NCBI GenBank assembly: GCA_023665865.1
Contig: JAMPDC010000001.1
Coordinates: forward strand, 2,302,021-2,366,020
Source: Staphylococcus sp.
GTDB lineage: Bacteria; Bacteroidota; Bacteroidia; Bacteroidales; Muribaculaceae
Reading direction: 5' to 3'
Length of the DNA stretch: 64,000 nt
Shown: positions 20,224-29,718 of the stretch, one piece after another
Layout: each line of letters begins with the position of its first letter
Position numbering within the stretch: the first letter of the stretch is position 1
Position numbers and translations under genes: made by a program
The notes under the pieces: model-generated
The model's database searches: none
What the model was told of the DNA's origin: nothing
What the model saw: only the letters and a program-made list of their open reading frames with translations

Positions 20224-20253
20224 CAAAGATACAAATTTTACGACATGCCGCAA
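20224..20253 (-). promoter_or_regulatory. Promoter of DUF5606-hemerythrin-LuxR operon
   Basis: On the minus strand TTG (20251-20253, within TTTTG), 19 bp, TATCTTTG (20224-20231). Predicted start near 20220, about 78 nt upstream of the DUF5606 ATG. Confidence 0.65.
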
Positions 20254-20320
20254 AATTTTTCAACCCCGGGTTGCCCACCTTTGTGCATCGAATTCATCCT
20301 TCAAATATTTTTTGCAAGCA

Positions 20321-21070
20321 TCATTGCGCATCGTCGGCCGGAGCGGTCGTTTTGGAGGAAGCGTCAGAGGATGAAGCGGAATTGCCGTCAGAACTCTGAT
20401 TGGCATAGCCATTGGTGAGAAAGACCGTGAAAATAGGGAAGAATATCAGTCCGACCGCCGACAGCAGCACTCCGAGCACACGCCCGGTCACCGTCATGGC
20501 ATGGATAGAGCAGCCGGCAGTGGTCAGGCTCATGATTGACCACAGAAGCGACGACCAATAGTCCGTGACAAGCGGATTGACCGGTTTCTCGGCCACAAAA
20601 AACGTCAGCGAGCAGAAATAGACCACCACTATAAGGACTATCATATAGGTGATGAGCATATTCTTGACCCAACGCGACGAGGTGGTGAAACCGGCAACGA
20701 TCGTAAACACATAGGCCGTCCGTATCATAGGGACAAAACGGAGCATGTATTGTACATGTTCATCAATCTTGATATCGTAGTGGGATATGATATTAAGATA
20801 GGGAATCGAGATGAGAAGGAAAAAGATATGGTGGACAAAATATCGCCAATGTTTAGGGGCAAACCACATCTCGACCAAAACGTCGGCAATAAAAAAAAGA
20901 CAGCACCAGAACTGTACGCGAAGATAGACATCGTCTGCGAGAAACGAGACGTTGCGCAGGGTGTCGAGTGTCAGCAACGTGATGAGCAATATTGACAAGA
21001 GGATCACACCCAGGTGCATTATCCTCATGATAAGCATGCGCGATTTGCTAAGTTGAACCGTGATTGACAT
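20321..21070 (-). CDS. K+-channel-like ion transporter with altered filter
   Basis: Inner-membrane protein of 249 aa with the layout of a voltage-gated-type channel subunit: about five hydrophobic segments, then a pore-like re-entrant region and last helix. The pore shows SLLWSIMSLTTAGCSIH followed by TVTGRVLGVLLSAVG, which lines up with the K+-channel pattern W-x-TTVGYGD-x-x-P-x-T-x-x-GR. The filter reads TTAGCS, so the TVGYG signature is missing. The C-terminus is a Ser/Ala/Asp-rich tail. It follows the MATE gene by 75 bp. Ion selectivity cannot be predicted. Confidence 0.75.
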   Translation of the reverse strand: MSITVQLSKSRMLIMRIMHLGVILLSILLITLLTLDTLRNVSFLADDVYLRVQFWCCLFFIADVLVEMWFAPKHWRYFVHHIFFLLISIPYLNIISHYDIKIDEHVQYMLRFVPMIRTAYVFTIVAGFTTSSRWVKNMLITYMIVLIVVVYFCSLTFFVAEKPVNPLVTDYWSSLLWSIMSLTTAGCSIHAMTVTGRVLGVLLSAVGLIFFPIFTVFLTNGYANQSSDGNSASSSDASSKTTAPADDAQ

Positions 21071-21145
21071 AATGGACTTATTCGTTGAGTATATACCTAT
21101 CCAACGAACAGCGATGCCATTTGGTTGTGGCCCACGCCTTGAAAA

Positions 21146-22528
21146 TCAGGCCATGGACAACCGCTCGGATTTGCGCATGCGCGAGAGCTGGATGGCCACC
21201 ATCACGACCGTCACTACTGTCGCCAACATATCCGACAGCGGGAAGGCCGCCCAGATGCCATCAAGGCCGAAGTGGGGAGGAAGCAGGAGAAGCAGAGGTA
21301 TGAGGAATATGACCTGACGGGTAAGCGAGAGAAAAATCGAGGCTCCGGCCTTGCCGATCGATTGAAACAAGGTCGTTGACACCACCTGAAATCCGACTAC
21401 TGTAAATGCAAGCATCGAGATGTGGAGACAGCGCGACGTCTCCCCTATCAGACCGGCATCAGTCGTGAACGCGCGACCGATCAGATGCGGGCAAGTGAGT
21501 CCGATGACTTGCCCGCAGGCAACAATGGCGGTGGCCACACCTACAGCAAGCCAGTAGGTCCTGCGCAGACGCTCGATGCGTCCGGCACCATAGTTATAAC
21601 CGATGATTGGCTGCATGCCCTGACAGATGCCGACAACAACCATTGTCATCAGAGATGTATAGGTAGTGAAGATGCCCGCAGCCGCGACGGCGATATCTCC
21701 TCCGTGGGAATAGAGTGTCTTGTTGATTATCACATTTATAAAACATGCTGCGGCATTGACCACCGACGGGGCGGCGCCGATAGAGATGACGGGAAGAAAC
21801 ACACGGGTACTCAGACGATACATCTCACCGCTTTTGGCAAAGTGGATCGTGCTTTTCGATGAGAAAAAATGAGAGAGCACAAAAAATGCCGACACTGTCA
21901 TGGAAATATCCGTAGCTATAGCCGCGCCTTTGATTCCAAGCTGCAGGTAATAGATAAATATGGGCGCGAGAATGAGGTTGAGACCGGCCCCGATAAACAT
22001 TGTGACCATCGCACGCAACGGATAGCCCGACGCTCTCATGAAATTGTTGAAGGTGAAGGCAAAGTTCATCATGAACATGCCGGGAAGAATATAGAGCATG
22101 AAATCGCGCGCATAAGGCAAAGTCACCTGACTCGCACCAAAGGCAAGAAGAATGTCGTCTATGAAGATGGCGAAACATGACAGGTAGCAGCAGATGATAA
22201 CTGCGAGCAGGACAAGAGAGTTGCCCAACACCCGTTGCGCACCATCGAAATCTTTGGCGCCAAGGAGTATCGATATCCGCGCGGATCCACCGGCACCGAT
22301 AAGTACACCGAGCGCCGCCGAAAGATTCATGACCGGGAAAGTGATAGCAAGTCCGGCTATAGCCTCAGGGCCAACCCATTGGCCAATGAAGATACGGTCG
22401 ATGATATTGTAGAGCGACATCACAAGCATACCGACTACGGCCGGCAGACTATAGCGCCACAGGAGCTTCCCGACCGGAGCGGTGCTCAATTCAAGCAATT
22501 TTTTCGAATCGTCAGTATTCATTTCCAT
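21146..22528 (-). CDS. MATE family efflux transporter
   Basis: Twelve-helix inner-membrane exporter coupling Na+ or H+ entry to export of drugs or metabolites. Family marks are PAVVGMLVMSLYNIIDRIFIG near the N-terminus, GPEAIAGLAITFPVM, and the symmetrical second half with PIIGYNYGAG. The length of 460 aa is typical. I chose the ATG at 22528; a second ATG at 22522 follows. A TAATTTTG box on the minus strand (22534-22541) ends only 5 nt before this ATG, so the mRNA may be nearly leaderless. Substrate unknown. Confidence 0.9.
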   Translation of the reverse strand: MEMNTDDSKKLLELSTAPVGKLLWRYSLPAVVGMLVMSLYNIIDRIFIGQWVGPEAIAGLAITFPVMNLSAALGVLIGAGGSARISILLGAKDFDGAQRVLGNSLVLLAVIICCYLSCFAIFIDDILLAFGASQVTLPYARDFMLYILPGMFMMNFAFTFNNFMRASGYPLRAMVTMFIGAGLNLILAPIFIYYLQLGIKGAAIATDISMTVSAFFVLSHFFSSKSTIHFAKSGEMYRLSTRVFLPVISIGAAPSVVNAAACFINVIINKTLYSHGGDIAVAAAGIFTTYTSLMTMVVVGICQGMQPIIGYNYGAGRIERLRRTYWLAVGVATAIVACGQVIGLTCPHLIGRAFTTDAGLIGETSRCLHISMLAFTVVGFQVVSTTLFQSIGKAGASIFLSLTRQVIFLIPLLLLLPPHFGLDGIWAAFPLSDMLATVVTVVMVAIQLSRMRKSERLSMA

Positions 22529-22584
22529 TACAACAAAATTACAAAAACTTTGCCACGGCATCTATTTTTTAGTAAAATTTAGCG

Positions 22585-22612
22585 TTTGTTTAAGATATAA
22601 ATAGTAACTTTG
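22585..22612 (+). promoter_or_regulatory. Promoter of the Nfn-FloA operon
   Basis: TTTG (22585-22588) and TAACTTTG (22605-22612). The -7 box is exact but the 16-bp spacing is short of the usual 19-21 bp. Predicted start near 22616, about 38 nt upstream of the first gene. Confidence 0.5.
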
Positions 22613-22653
22613 TGTGTTAGGTAGCATGTTTTTGCCCTACTGCAATCAATAAG

Positions 22654-23217
22654 ATGAAAACATTACTATATCTATCGCTTTTGTGTGGAAGCCTGTCAGC
22701 CCAGGCCTCTGATCTTGACATGTTTTGCCTCAAGGGGCCCGTCAAATCTGTGATCCTGATGATGAACGATGCCGGCCTTGAATGGCAAAATGAATTTCGC
22801 TTTGACAAAGATGGTAATCTGATTGAAGTCGACGGTGAGGAGTTTGTCTGCGACCGCGACGACAGCGGCCGCATAGTGTCACTTACGCTTGAAGAGGCTG
22901 TCGAGGACGACGAAGAGACATTCACAACCATCGACATGGAGCTTACCTATGACAGCAACGGCCATGTCACAAAGGTGATGTCGACATCAGAAGATGAGAG
23001 CTGGACCCAGAACTACCGCTACGACAAGGATGGTAATCTTAGAGAGCGTGATTATGACGCAGGCACTGATGATGAATCGCTGACCTACGAATATAAATCG
23101 TTTGACCGGTTCGGCAACTGGACTCTGCGTCTGGAAAAATTAGGTTCAATGGATCAGACCATCACCCAGCAGCGTAAAATCACCTATGACGACAACACTG
23201 ACGACGTGCAGAAATAG
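22654..23217 (+). CDS. Secreted YD-repeat-like protein
   Basis: Periplasmic or surface protein of 187 aa with a signal peptide (MKTLLYLSLLCGSLSAQA). The mature part consists of about five beta-hairpin units resembling YD/RHS repeats: FRFDKDGNLIEV, CDRDDSGRIVSL, LTYDSNGHVTKV, YRYDKDGNLRER and FDRFGNWTLR. Such short arrays appear in Bacteroidota proteins of unknown role; no toxin or cargo domain is attached. It starts a plus-strand operon, 49 bp before the NfnA-like gene. Confidence 0.7.
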   Translation: MKTLLYLSLLCGSLSAQASDLDMFCLKGPVKSVILMMNDAGLEWQNEFRFDKDGNLIEVDGEEFVCDRDDSGRIVSLTLEEAVEDDEETFTTIDMELTYDSNGHVTKVMSTSEDESWTQNYRYDKDGNLRERDYDAGTDDESLTYEYKSFDRFGNWTLRLEKLGSMDQTITQQRKITYDDNTDDVQK

Positions 23218-23266
23218 GACGCCCATACGTACACGATACAACAACAGATTGTAAAGAAATAGCATC

Positions 23267-24055
23267 ATGCCAATGTTTAAAATCGTGGAGAAAGAACATT
23301 TCTCCGAAAATGTAGTAAAATTTGAAGTCGAGGCTCCGATGATCGCGCAGTCACGAAGACCGGGACACTTTGTCATAGTGCGAACCGGTGAAGGTGGCGA
23401 GAGGATCCCCCTCACCATAGCGGCTGCGGACACAAAGCGTGGCACTATCACCCTCGTCGTCCAGGCTATCGGAGAAAGTACCCGCAAAATCTGCGCTCTC
23501 GAAAAGGGAGACTGCTTCACCGATGTAGTCGGTCCGCTCGGCCAGGCTACACATATCGAGAAAGTAGGCACGGTTGTCTGCTGCGGTGGCGGCGTGGGAG
23601 TGGCTCCCCTTCTTCCAATCATCAAAGCGATGAAAGAGGCCGGCAACCGCGTCATCTCCATTCTTGCCGCCCGCACTTCCGAGCTTATAATTCTCGAAAA
23701 AGAGGTGGCTGAATACAGCGATGAGGTGATCTTCATGACCGACGACGGATCAAAAGGGCAGAAGGGCCTCGTGACGGCCGGTGTCGAGGCTGTGATACAG
23801 CGCGAGAAAGTCAACCTCGTGGTTGCCATCGGCCCGGCTGTGATGATGAAGTTTGTCGCTCTCACCACTAAGAAGTATGATGTCCCGACCATGGTGTCGC
23901 TCAACACTATCATGGTCGACGGTACGGGCATGTGTGGTGCATGCCGTGTCACCGTTGACGGCAAGACAAAATTTGTCTGCATAGACGGGCCGGAGTTTGA
24001 CGCCCATAAGGTTGACTTCGACGAAATGATCATGCGCCTGAAAGCATATAATTAA
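23267..24055 (+). CDS. FAD/NAD-binding subunit of Nfn-like oxidoreductase
   Basis: Ferredoxin-NADP+ reductase-like protein (sulfide/dihydroorotate dehydrogenase-like, NfnA/SudB family), 262 aa. The FAD domain includes RRPGHFVIVRT and RIPLTIAA, the NAD(P) domain GGGVGVAPLLPIIKAM, and the C-terminal [2Fe-2S] ligands sit in GTGMCGACRV and KFVCIDGPEFD. It starts 49 bp after the YD gene and ends 8 bp before the glutamate-synthase-like partner, so the pair probably forms an NADH/NADP-linked flavin-bifurcating or transhydrogenating enzyme. That activity is inferred from the family, not shown here. Confidence 0.88.
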   Translation: MPMFKIVEKEHFSENVVKFEVEAPMIAQSRRPGHFVIVRTGEGGERIPLTIAAADTKRGTITLVVQAIGESTRKICALEKGDCFTDVVGPLGQATHIEKVGTVVCCGGGVGVAPLLPIIKAMKEAGNRVISILAARTSELIILEKEVAEYSDEVIFMTDDGSKGQKGLVTAGVEAVIQREKVNLVVAIGPAVMMKFVALTTKKYDVPTMVSLNTIMVDGTGMCGACRVTVDGKTKFVCIDGPEFDAHKVDFDEMIMRLKAYN

Positions 24056-24063
24056 AATCCATC

Positions 24064-25545
24064 ATGAATATAGATAGCAACCGCGACGCCAAGTGGCGCG
24101 AGGAACTCCGCAACTCAATGAGCGCCAAAGAGCGCACGTCGATCCCCAGAGCGGTCATTCCACAACTCGATCCAAAATACAGAATACATTCCAACCATGA
24201 GGTGAACCAGGGTCTGTCGCAGGCTCAAGCGATGCTTGAGGCCACCCGCTGTCTCGACTGTCCTGATCCTCAGTGCATCCAAGGATGTCCGGTGTCGATC
24301 CAGATTCCGTCGTTCATCAAGAATATTGAGAGAGGCGAGATCCTTACAGCGGCAAAGGTGCTCAAGCAGACAAGCGCCCTTCCGGCAGTCTGCGGGCGTG
24401 TGTGTCCGCAGGAAAAACAGTGTGAGGCCCGCTGCATCTACAATAAAATGAAGAAGGCCCCTGTGGCGATCGGCTACCTCGAACGTTTTGCGGCAGATTT
24501 CGAGCGGGAGAACATCAAGGCCAATAATATAGAACTGCGCCCGACGGCAACAACGAAAAACGGGTTCAACATCGCAGTAGTAGGTTCCGGTCCCGCCGGA
24601 CTTTCCTTTGCCGGCGACATGATCAAGAAAGGATACAATGTCACTGTCTACGAAGCTCTCCATGAAATCGGAGGCGTGTTGAAGTACGGTATTCCGGAAT
24701 TCCGCCTGCCCAATGCTGTGGTAGAAGCAGAGATCGACGGACTCCGGGCCGAAGGAGTGACCTTTGTCAAGGACTGCGTGGTAGGCAAGACAATCTCCTA
24801 CGAGCAGCTCCACGAACTGGGTTACGACGGTATCTTTGTCGGCTCCGGAGCAGGACTGCCACGTTTCATGGGCATCCCGGGTGAAAACTTGATAGGCATA
24901 ATGTCGTCCAACGAATATCTCACACGCATAAACCTCATGGGGGCCGGTCGTCCCGGCGAGGACACACCGGTGCTTAAAGGACATCGGGTCGCAGTCATCG
25001 GCGGTGGCAACACAGCCATGGACTCGGTGCGCACAGCACTACGTCAAGGCGCAGACAAGGCAATGATCGTCTACCGCCGCGGTCTGGAGGAGATGCCCGC
25101 ACGAGTCGAGGAGGTACACCATGCCAAGGAAGAAGGAGTCGAGTTCATGACTCTCTGCAACCCTATCGAGTATCTCGCCGACGAGAGAGGCCGGGTGAAA
25201 GCCATGCGCGTGCAGAAGATGGAGCTTGGCGCTCCAGATGCTTCCGGACGCCGGTCTCCAGTGCCTATTGATGGCGCGATCGAGGAGATCGAGGTCGACC
25301 TTGTGATCGTCAGCGTAGGTGTCTCCCCCAACCCACTTATCCCGAACGCAATCCCCGAACTTGAGATCTCGCGCCGCGGCACCATCGTCGTCGACGAGGA
25401 GAGCATGAGATCGTCACTCTATGACATCTATGCCGGTGGCGACATCGTGCGTGGCGGAGCGACGGTCATACTTGCCATGGGCGACGGCCGTCGCGCAGCG
25501 GCGGCTATGGACAAGCAACTCATGAAACAAGAAAAGGGTAATTAA
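24064..25545 (+). CDS. gltA: NADPH-dependent glutamate synthase small-subunit-like protein (NfnB/GltA)
   Basis: Protein of 493 aa with two N-terminal iron-sulfur clusters and two Rossmann folds. Cysteine groups are CLDCPDPQCIQGCPV and CGRVCPQEKQCEARC. FAD binding is at VVGSGPAGLSFAGDM, NAD(P) at AVIGGGNTAMDSVRTA, and the C-terminal FAD loop at DIYAGGDIVRGGATV. With the preceding gene it matches the NfnAB/GltA pair that moves electrons between NADH, NADPH and ferredoxin; a true large glutamate synthase subunit is not nearby. Gap to the previous gene is 8 bp. Confidence 0.9.
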   Translation: MNIDSNRDAKWREELRNSMSAKERTSIPRAVIPQLDPKYRIHSNHEVNQGLSQAQAMLEATRCLDCPDPQCIQGCPVSIQIPSFIKNIERGEILTAAKVLKQTSALPAVCGRVCPQEKQCEARCIYNKMKKAPVAIGYLERFAADFERENIKANNIELRPTATTKNGFNIAVVGSGPAGLSFAGDMIKKGYNVTVYEALHEIGGVLKYGIPEFRLPNAVVEAEIDGLRAEGVTFVKDCVVGKTISYEQLHELGYDGIFVGSGAGLPRFMGIPGENLIGIMSSNEYLTRINLMGAGRPGEDTPVLKGHRVAVIGGGNTAMDSVRTALRQGADKAMIVYRRGLEEMPARVEEVHHAKEEGVEFMTLCNPIEYLADERGRVKAMRVQKMELGAPDASGRRSPVPIDGAIEEIEVDLVIVSVGVSPNPLIPNAIPELEISRRGTIVVDEESMRSSLYDIYAGGDIVRGGATVILAMGDGRRAAAAMDKQLMKQEKGN

Positions 25546-25563
25546 GAACTATCTCTTATCTCT

Positions 25564-27018
25564 ATGATGAATATATCATTCCGACATATCATACTCTCAT
25601 TGACGGCCGTGGCCGGAGTCACGCCTCTTTTTGCCATAACGCCTGAAGAGGTCAGCAAGGCTGTTGCCCAGGCAAAAGAGGCTCCAAAAAATCAAAAGCT
25701 CAACCTCGCCGCCGGCAACGCGCTCAAAGAGGCCAGACGATTTAAGGAAGCAGTCACCTATTACTTAAAAGGTGGCAACTCCGGCAATCTCGGGGCTGCC
25801 GAAAGTTACTTCTATCTCTACGACTATGACAATGCCGAGGAATATCTCGACAAGTATCTCGAAAAAAGGACCAAGGCAGAGGAAGCGAAAGACAAGGAGT
25901 TTTCGGCCGGAGGCGAAGATGGCGGCGATTGGACCGACTTCCTCCGTGGGCGCATCGAACTGGGCCGGTCAATGCTCGACCGTGTAGAGAAAATCCAAAT
26001 AGTCGACAGCATCAACGTCCCCGCCGATGAATTCTACAAATTCATAAAGCTTGGCAAGAGCGCGGGACGGCTATCTGACGAAATGCAGATAGAAAACACC
26101 GTATCGTCCGACATGCTTCGCCAACTCGAGGTCTCAAGCCTCTGGGCACCTGCCTACATCAGCGAATCGGGAGATGATATGATCTGGTATGGCTCGACCG
26201 ACAACGGAGACTCCAAAATGTTTGAATCAATCCGTCTGGCCGACGGATCATGGGACAAGCCTGTCGAGCTGTTTGACTACTCGTTGGTATTTGGTGACAG
26301 CAACGGATCATGGGTATCATATCCCTTCCTGATGTCTGACGGCGTGACTCTCTATTTCGCAGCGGACGGAGACAGTTCGCTCGGCGAGCTTGACATTTTT
26401 ATCTCACGCCGCGACAGCGACGGTTTCCTTCAGCCATCGAATATAGGCATGCCTTACAACTCGCCCTATAACGACTATCTCTATGCTGTTGACGAGGAAA
26501 ACGGAATCGGCTGGTGGGCCACTGACCGCAATCAGCTTCAGGACTCGGTGACTATCTACACTTTCATTCCGCAAGACCTGCGCATAAACTATCCGGTCGA
26601 TGAACCGAATCTGACAGACTATGCCAAAGTAACGTCAATCGTCATGACACAGACGGGCGAGACCGACTATGATGCCATCCGTGCAAAGATTTCCGACATC
26701 GGCACAGGGCAAAATGCCCGTAAGGATGATGGCTTCGTCTTCGTCCTTCCCGACGGCAAGACCATAACTTCATTCTCCCAACTGTCGTTGCCCTCATCAA
26801 TAGACGCGATGAAGAGCTATCTCCGAGGTCTCGAACAATACAACAAACGCAAGGCTGAACTTGCAAAAATGAGGATCGCCTATGGGAAAGGCGACAAATC
26901 GCTCACAGAGAAAATACTCTCGGCCGAACAACAGCTCGAAAACTCAAAAGCCGATTTGCTGAGACTTAAAAACGCAGTGATCTCACAGGAATACAACCGA
27001 AAGTCGCAGCATCGCTGA
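25564..27018 (+). CDS. Periplasmic PD40 / TPR protein
   Basis: Secreted protein of 484 aa. A signal peptide (residues 1-24, ending LFA) is followed by a helical TPR-like region (about 30-130, with RRFKEAVTYYLKGG and NAEEYLDKYLEK), a WD40-like beta-propeller (about 190-350, blades such as MIWYGSTDNGDSKMFE, TLYFAADGDSSLGELDIF and GIGWWATDRN), and a C-terminal coiled coil (about 415-475). The layout recalls PD40 proteins of the Bacteroidota envelope. It lies 18 bp after gltA and 48 bp before floA. Role unknown. Confidence 0.75.
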   Translation: MMNISFRHIILSLTAVAGVTPLFAITPEEVSKAVAQAKEAPKNQKLNLAAGNALKEARRFKEAVTYYLKGGNSGNLGAAESYFYLYDYDNAEEYLDKYLEKRTKAEEAKDKEFSAGGEDGGDWTDFLRGRIELGRSMLDRVEKIQIVDSINVPADEFYKFIKLGKSAGRLSDEMQIENTVSSDMLRQLEVSSLWAPAYISESGDDMIWYGSTDNGDSKMFESIRLADGSWDKPVELFDYSLVFGDSNGSWVSYPFLMSDGVTLYFAADGDSSLGELDIFISRRDSDGFLQPSNIGMPYNSPYNDYLYAVDEENGIGWWATDRNQLQDSVTIYTFIPQDLRINYPVDEPNLTDYAKVTSIVMTQTGETDYDAIRAKISDIGTGQNARKDDGFVFVLPDGKTITSFSQLSLPSSIDAMKSYLRGLEQYNKRKAELAKMRIAYGKGDKSLTEKILSAEQQLENSKADLLRLKNAVISQEYNRKSQHR

Positions 27019-27066
27019 TGAGCCACACCACAACAGAATCTTTAACCCCTCTAATATGAAAACAGA

Positions 27067-28038
27067 ATGGAAATAACATTAATCCTGATCTTGATTGCGC
27101 TTGTAATCATCATCTGCATCTTCTTCTACTACGTGCCATTCTTCCTTTGGATCTCAGCGCGTGTAAGCGGTGTGCGTATCTCGCTGATGCAACTCTTCCT
27201 CATGCGCATCCGCAAGGTGCCCGCGTCAGTGATCGTGAGAGCTCTCATCGAAGCCCATAAAGCCGGTCTTAACGACGTGACCCGAGATGACCTTGAGGCC
27301 CACTACCTCGCCGGCGGCAACGTCGAAAAGGTGGTCCATGCACTCGTGTCGGCATCAAAAGCCAACATTGATCTCGGGTTCAAAATGGCAACAGCCATTG
27401 ATCTCGCCGGCCGCGACGTATTTCAAGCCGTGCAGATGTCGGTCAATCCTAAAGTAATCGAAACACCCCACGTGACCGCTGTCGCAAAAGACGGCATCCA
27501 GCTCATAGCGATTGCCCGCGTGACAGTGCGCGCCAACATCCGCCAGCTCGTAGGCGGTGCCGGCGAAGACACTGTGCTTGCCCGCGTCGGCGAAGGCATA
27601 GTCTCGTCGATCGGCTCATCGGAAAGCCACAAGCAGGTGCTTGAGAATCCCGACAACATCTCAAAACTCGTGTTACGCAAAGGTCTCGATTCAGGCACGG
27701 CTTTCGAGATCCTATCAATCGACATTGCCGATATTGATATAGGCAAGAATATCGGCGCGGCCCTTCAGATTGACCAGGCCCAGGCCGACAAGAGTATCGC
27801 CCAGGCCAAGGCCGAGGAACGCCGAGCAATGGCTATTGCCCTCGAGCAGGAGATGCGTGCAAAAGCACAGGAAGCACGCGCGAAAGTAATCGAGGCTGAG
27901 GCAGAGCTTCCGCGTGCGATGGCCCAGGCCTTCCTCTCGGGCAATCTCGGCATCATGGACTACTACCGCATGAAGAATATCGAGTCGGACACGAACATGA
28001 GACAGAACATAGCCAATCCTCCGGCATCATCCAAATAA
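27067..28038 (+). CDS. floA: Flotillin-like protein FloA
   Basis: Membrane-microdomain scaffold protein of the FloA/UPF0365 family, 323 aa. An N-terminal hydrophobic hairpin (about 3-28) anchors it; then the SPFH-like region follows, with [21 protein letters not shown] and [16 protein letters not shown], and an Ala/Glu-rich coiled coil (about 235-300: [19 protein letters not shown]). This length is standard. It is in the same operon as the Nfn pair and the PHP phosphatase (18 bp later). Confidence 0.93.
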   Translation: MEITLILILIALVIIICIFFYYVPFFLWISARVSGVRISLMQLFLMRIRKVPASVIVRALIEAHKAGLNDVTRDDLEAHYLAGGNVEKVVHALVSASKANIDLGFKMATAIDLAGRDVFQAVQMSVNPKVIETPHVTAVAKDGIQLIAIARVTVRANIRQLVGGAGEDTVLARVGEGIVSSIGSSESHKQVLENPDNISKLVLRKGLDSGTAFEILSIDIADIDIGKNIGAALQIDQAQADKSIAQAKAEERRAMAIALEQEMRAKAQEARAKVIEAEAELPRAMAQAFLSGNLGIMDYYRMKNIESDTNMRQNIANPPASSK

Positions 28039-28056
28039 CGAAAGATTAAAAATCAA

Positions 28057-28899
28057 GTGGATATTTTAGAAATTATAAATTCGACCAGAGCATATAATTT
28101 TCATTCACATACACAATTTTGTGACGGGCGCGCCGATATGGTGCGCTTTGTCTGTGCAGCAGTTGAAGCCGGGATAAAACATCTCGGCTTCACTCCCCAT
28201 TCGCCGATTCCGATTGAATCAAGCTGCAACATGAAGTCAGAGCGTGTCAATGAATATATCGAAGAATTCAATCGGCTCAAGACCCTATACGGCGACAAGA
28301 TCTCGCTTTATGTGTCAATGGAAATAGATTATCTCGGGGATACATGGGGCGCGAGCCATGAGTATTTCCAGAAGCTACCGCTTGACTACAGGCTCAGCTC
28401 AATCCATTTCATCCCGACTCAGGATGGAGACAGAATGATAGACGTCGACGGCAGCCCCGCGGGATTCATCGAGAAGATGGGCAAATATTTTCACGATGAC
28501 ATCCGCTATGTTGTCGATACTTTCTATGCTCATACATTGGCCATGATCGGGAAGGGTGGTTTTGATATCATCGGACACTTTGACAAGATCGGATTCAATG
28601 CGTCGAGCTATCGGACCGGCATTGAGGACGAGGCATGGTATCGCAAACATATAGATGATGTGATCGATGCCATAAGAGGCGCAGGAATCGTCGCAGAGAT
28701 CAACACCAAGGCCTGGGAAGCGCCAGCCGGATCAAGCGAAGAAACAAAGCGCAAATACACTCCACGCCTCTTTCCATCAGCCAGAGTGATCCGCAGGATG
28801 AGAGATGCCGGCATACCACTCGTGGTCAACAGCGACGTCCATTATCCCGAGCGTATTACAGTGGGACGGGCAGCAGCCTTCGAAATACTCGATTCCTGA
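28057..28899 (+). CDS. PHP-domain histidinol-phosphatase family protein
   Basis: Metal-dependent phosphoesterase of the PHP family (HisK-type), 280 aa. Metal ligands appear in NFHSHTQFCDGRAD, GFTPHSP, SMEIDYL, IGHFDKIGF and VVNSDVHYPERI. It may remove the phosphate from histidinol phosphate, but other his genes are not in this window, so the substrate is uncertain. The start is a GTG at 28057, 18 bp after floA. It ends the operon, with a strong terminator 33 bp later. Confidence 0.82.
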   Translation: MDILEIINSTRAYNFHSHTQFCDGRADMVRFVCAAVEAGIKHLGFTPHSPIPIESSCNMKSERVNEYIEEFNRLKTLYGDKISLYVSMEIDYLGDTWGASHEYFQKLPLDYRLSSIHFIPTQDGDRMIDVDGSPAGFIEKMGKYFHDDIRYVVDTFYAHTLAMIGKGGFDIIGHFDKIGFNASSYRTGIEDEAWYRKHIDDVIDAIRGAGIVAEINTKAWEAPAGSSEETKRKYTPRLFPSARVIRRMRDAGIPLVVNSDVHYPERITVGRAAAFEILDS

Positions 28900-28931
28900 T
28901 GGGTTAAATATCGGCCTAAAACGCCGGTTGA

Positions 28932-28976
28932 ATAGCTCCAAATGCCTTTTTAGAGGGGATTTGGAGCTATTTTTTT
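28932..28976 (+). terminator. Strong intrinsic terminator
   Basis: A 12-bp perfect stem ATAGCTCCAAAT (28932-28943) / ATTTGGAGCTAT (28959-28970) with a 15-nt loop, followed by T residues to 28976. It ends the operon that begins at 22654. Confidence 0.9.
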
Positions 28977-29718
28977 CATATCAATCCGGATGAAGTAAAA
29001 CTTAACAGCTTTAACAGAGGGATCCGATTAGTATAATCATTATTAAAACACAAATATTTATAGCTAATTTTTGTTAAAGAGATAAATATTTATTAGAACT
29101 TAAGATGTTATAAATCTAAACATCAAGAGGATGAGGCGACTATCTTTGATAGAAAGTTAATTGATATAGTGAATATTACATTTGCAAACTCAAATAGCTC
29201 CGCATTAAAATTTATCTAATGTAATTTGCAAACACAACGGAAGAAATTAATGAGTTGCAGTTGCAGATTGTAAATTTATAACATTTGATTTTGCATACAT
29301 AAGAAAACAAATAGCGAGTTTTAAATTCCATCGCTACAATCCATATTGCCTCCCCGATAATTCCAAATCACAGACATCCATCCATTTGCTTTTACATTTC
29401 AAAATTCCACACCATATTTTGTATTTTTAAATTATTAACATGAATTTTAAACGCCTAATTTCCATGTAAATAATAATTTTAATTAAATCGTTGCTTTAAT
29501 TATTTAAGATGAGGATTCAGGGCCTCGCGCAGCTTTGGCCAAAAATCACGCCAATACACATAACATATCGAATTTACCGCCTATTACTATCTTTATTTAT
29601 AGCAACTATTTAATCACAGCTGGCAACTATGACGTCTACACTCCTCCGTATATGCAAATGAAAATTCAATAATGCAACATCAATTTGCAATCACAACAGC
29701 ACAGTTTACAAAATCAAG

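Noticed and set aside
23146..24033. 295-aa open frame on the minus strand
   Set aside because: It lies antisense to the NfnA-like gene, which has clear FAD, NAD(P) and [2Fe-2S] motifs; the frame is Ser/Thr/Arg-rich without recognisable domains, typical of a shadow frame.
24115..24984. 289-aa open frame on the minus strand
   Set aside because: Antisense to the glutamate-synthase-like gene with its cysteine clusters; no domain visible in the shadow frame.
29141..29184. TATCTTTG and TACATTTG boxes as promoters inside the AT-rich gap
   Set aside because: Neither has a TTG element at 19-21 bp upstream (the nearest TTTG to the second is 28 bp away), and no gene or stable RNA follows.
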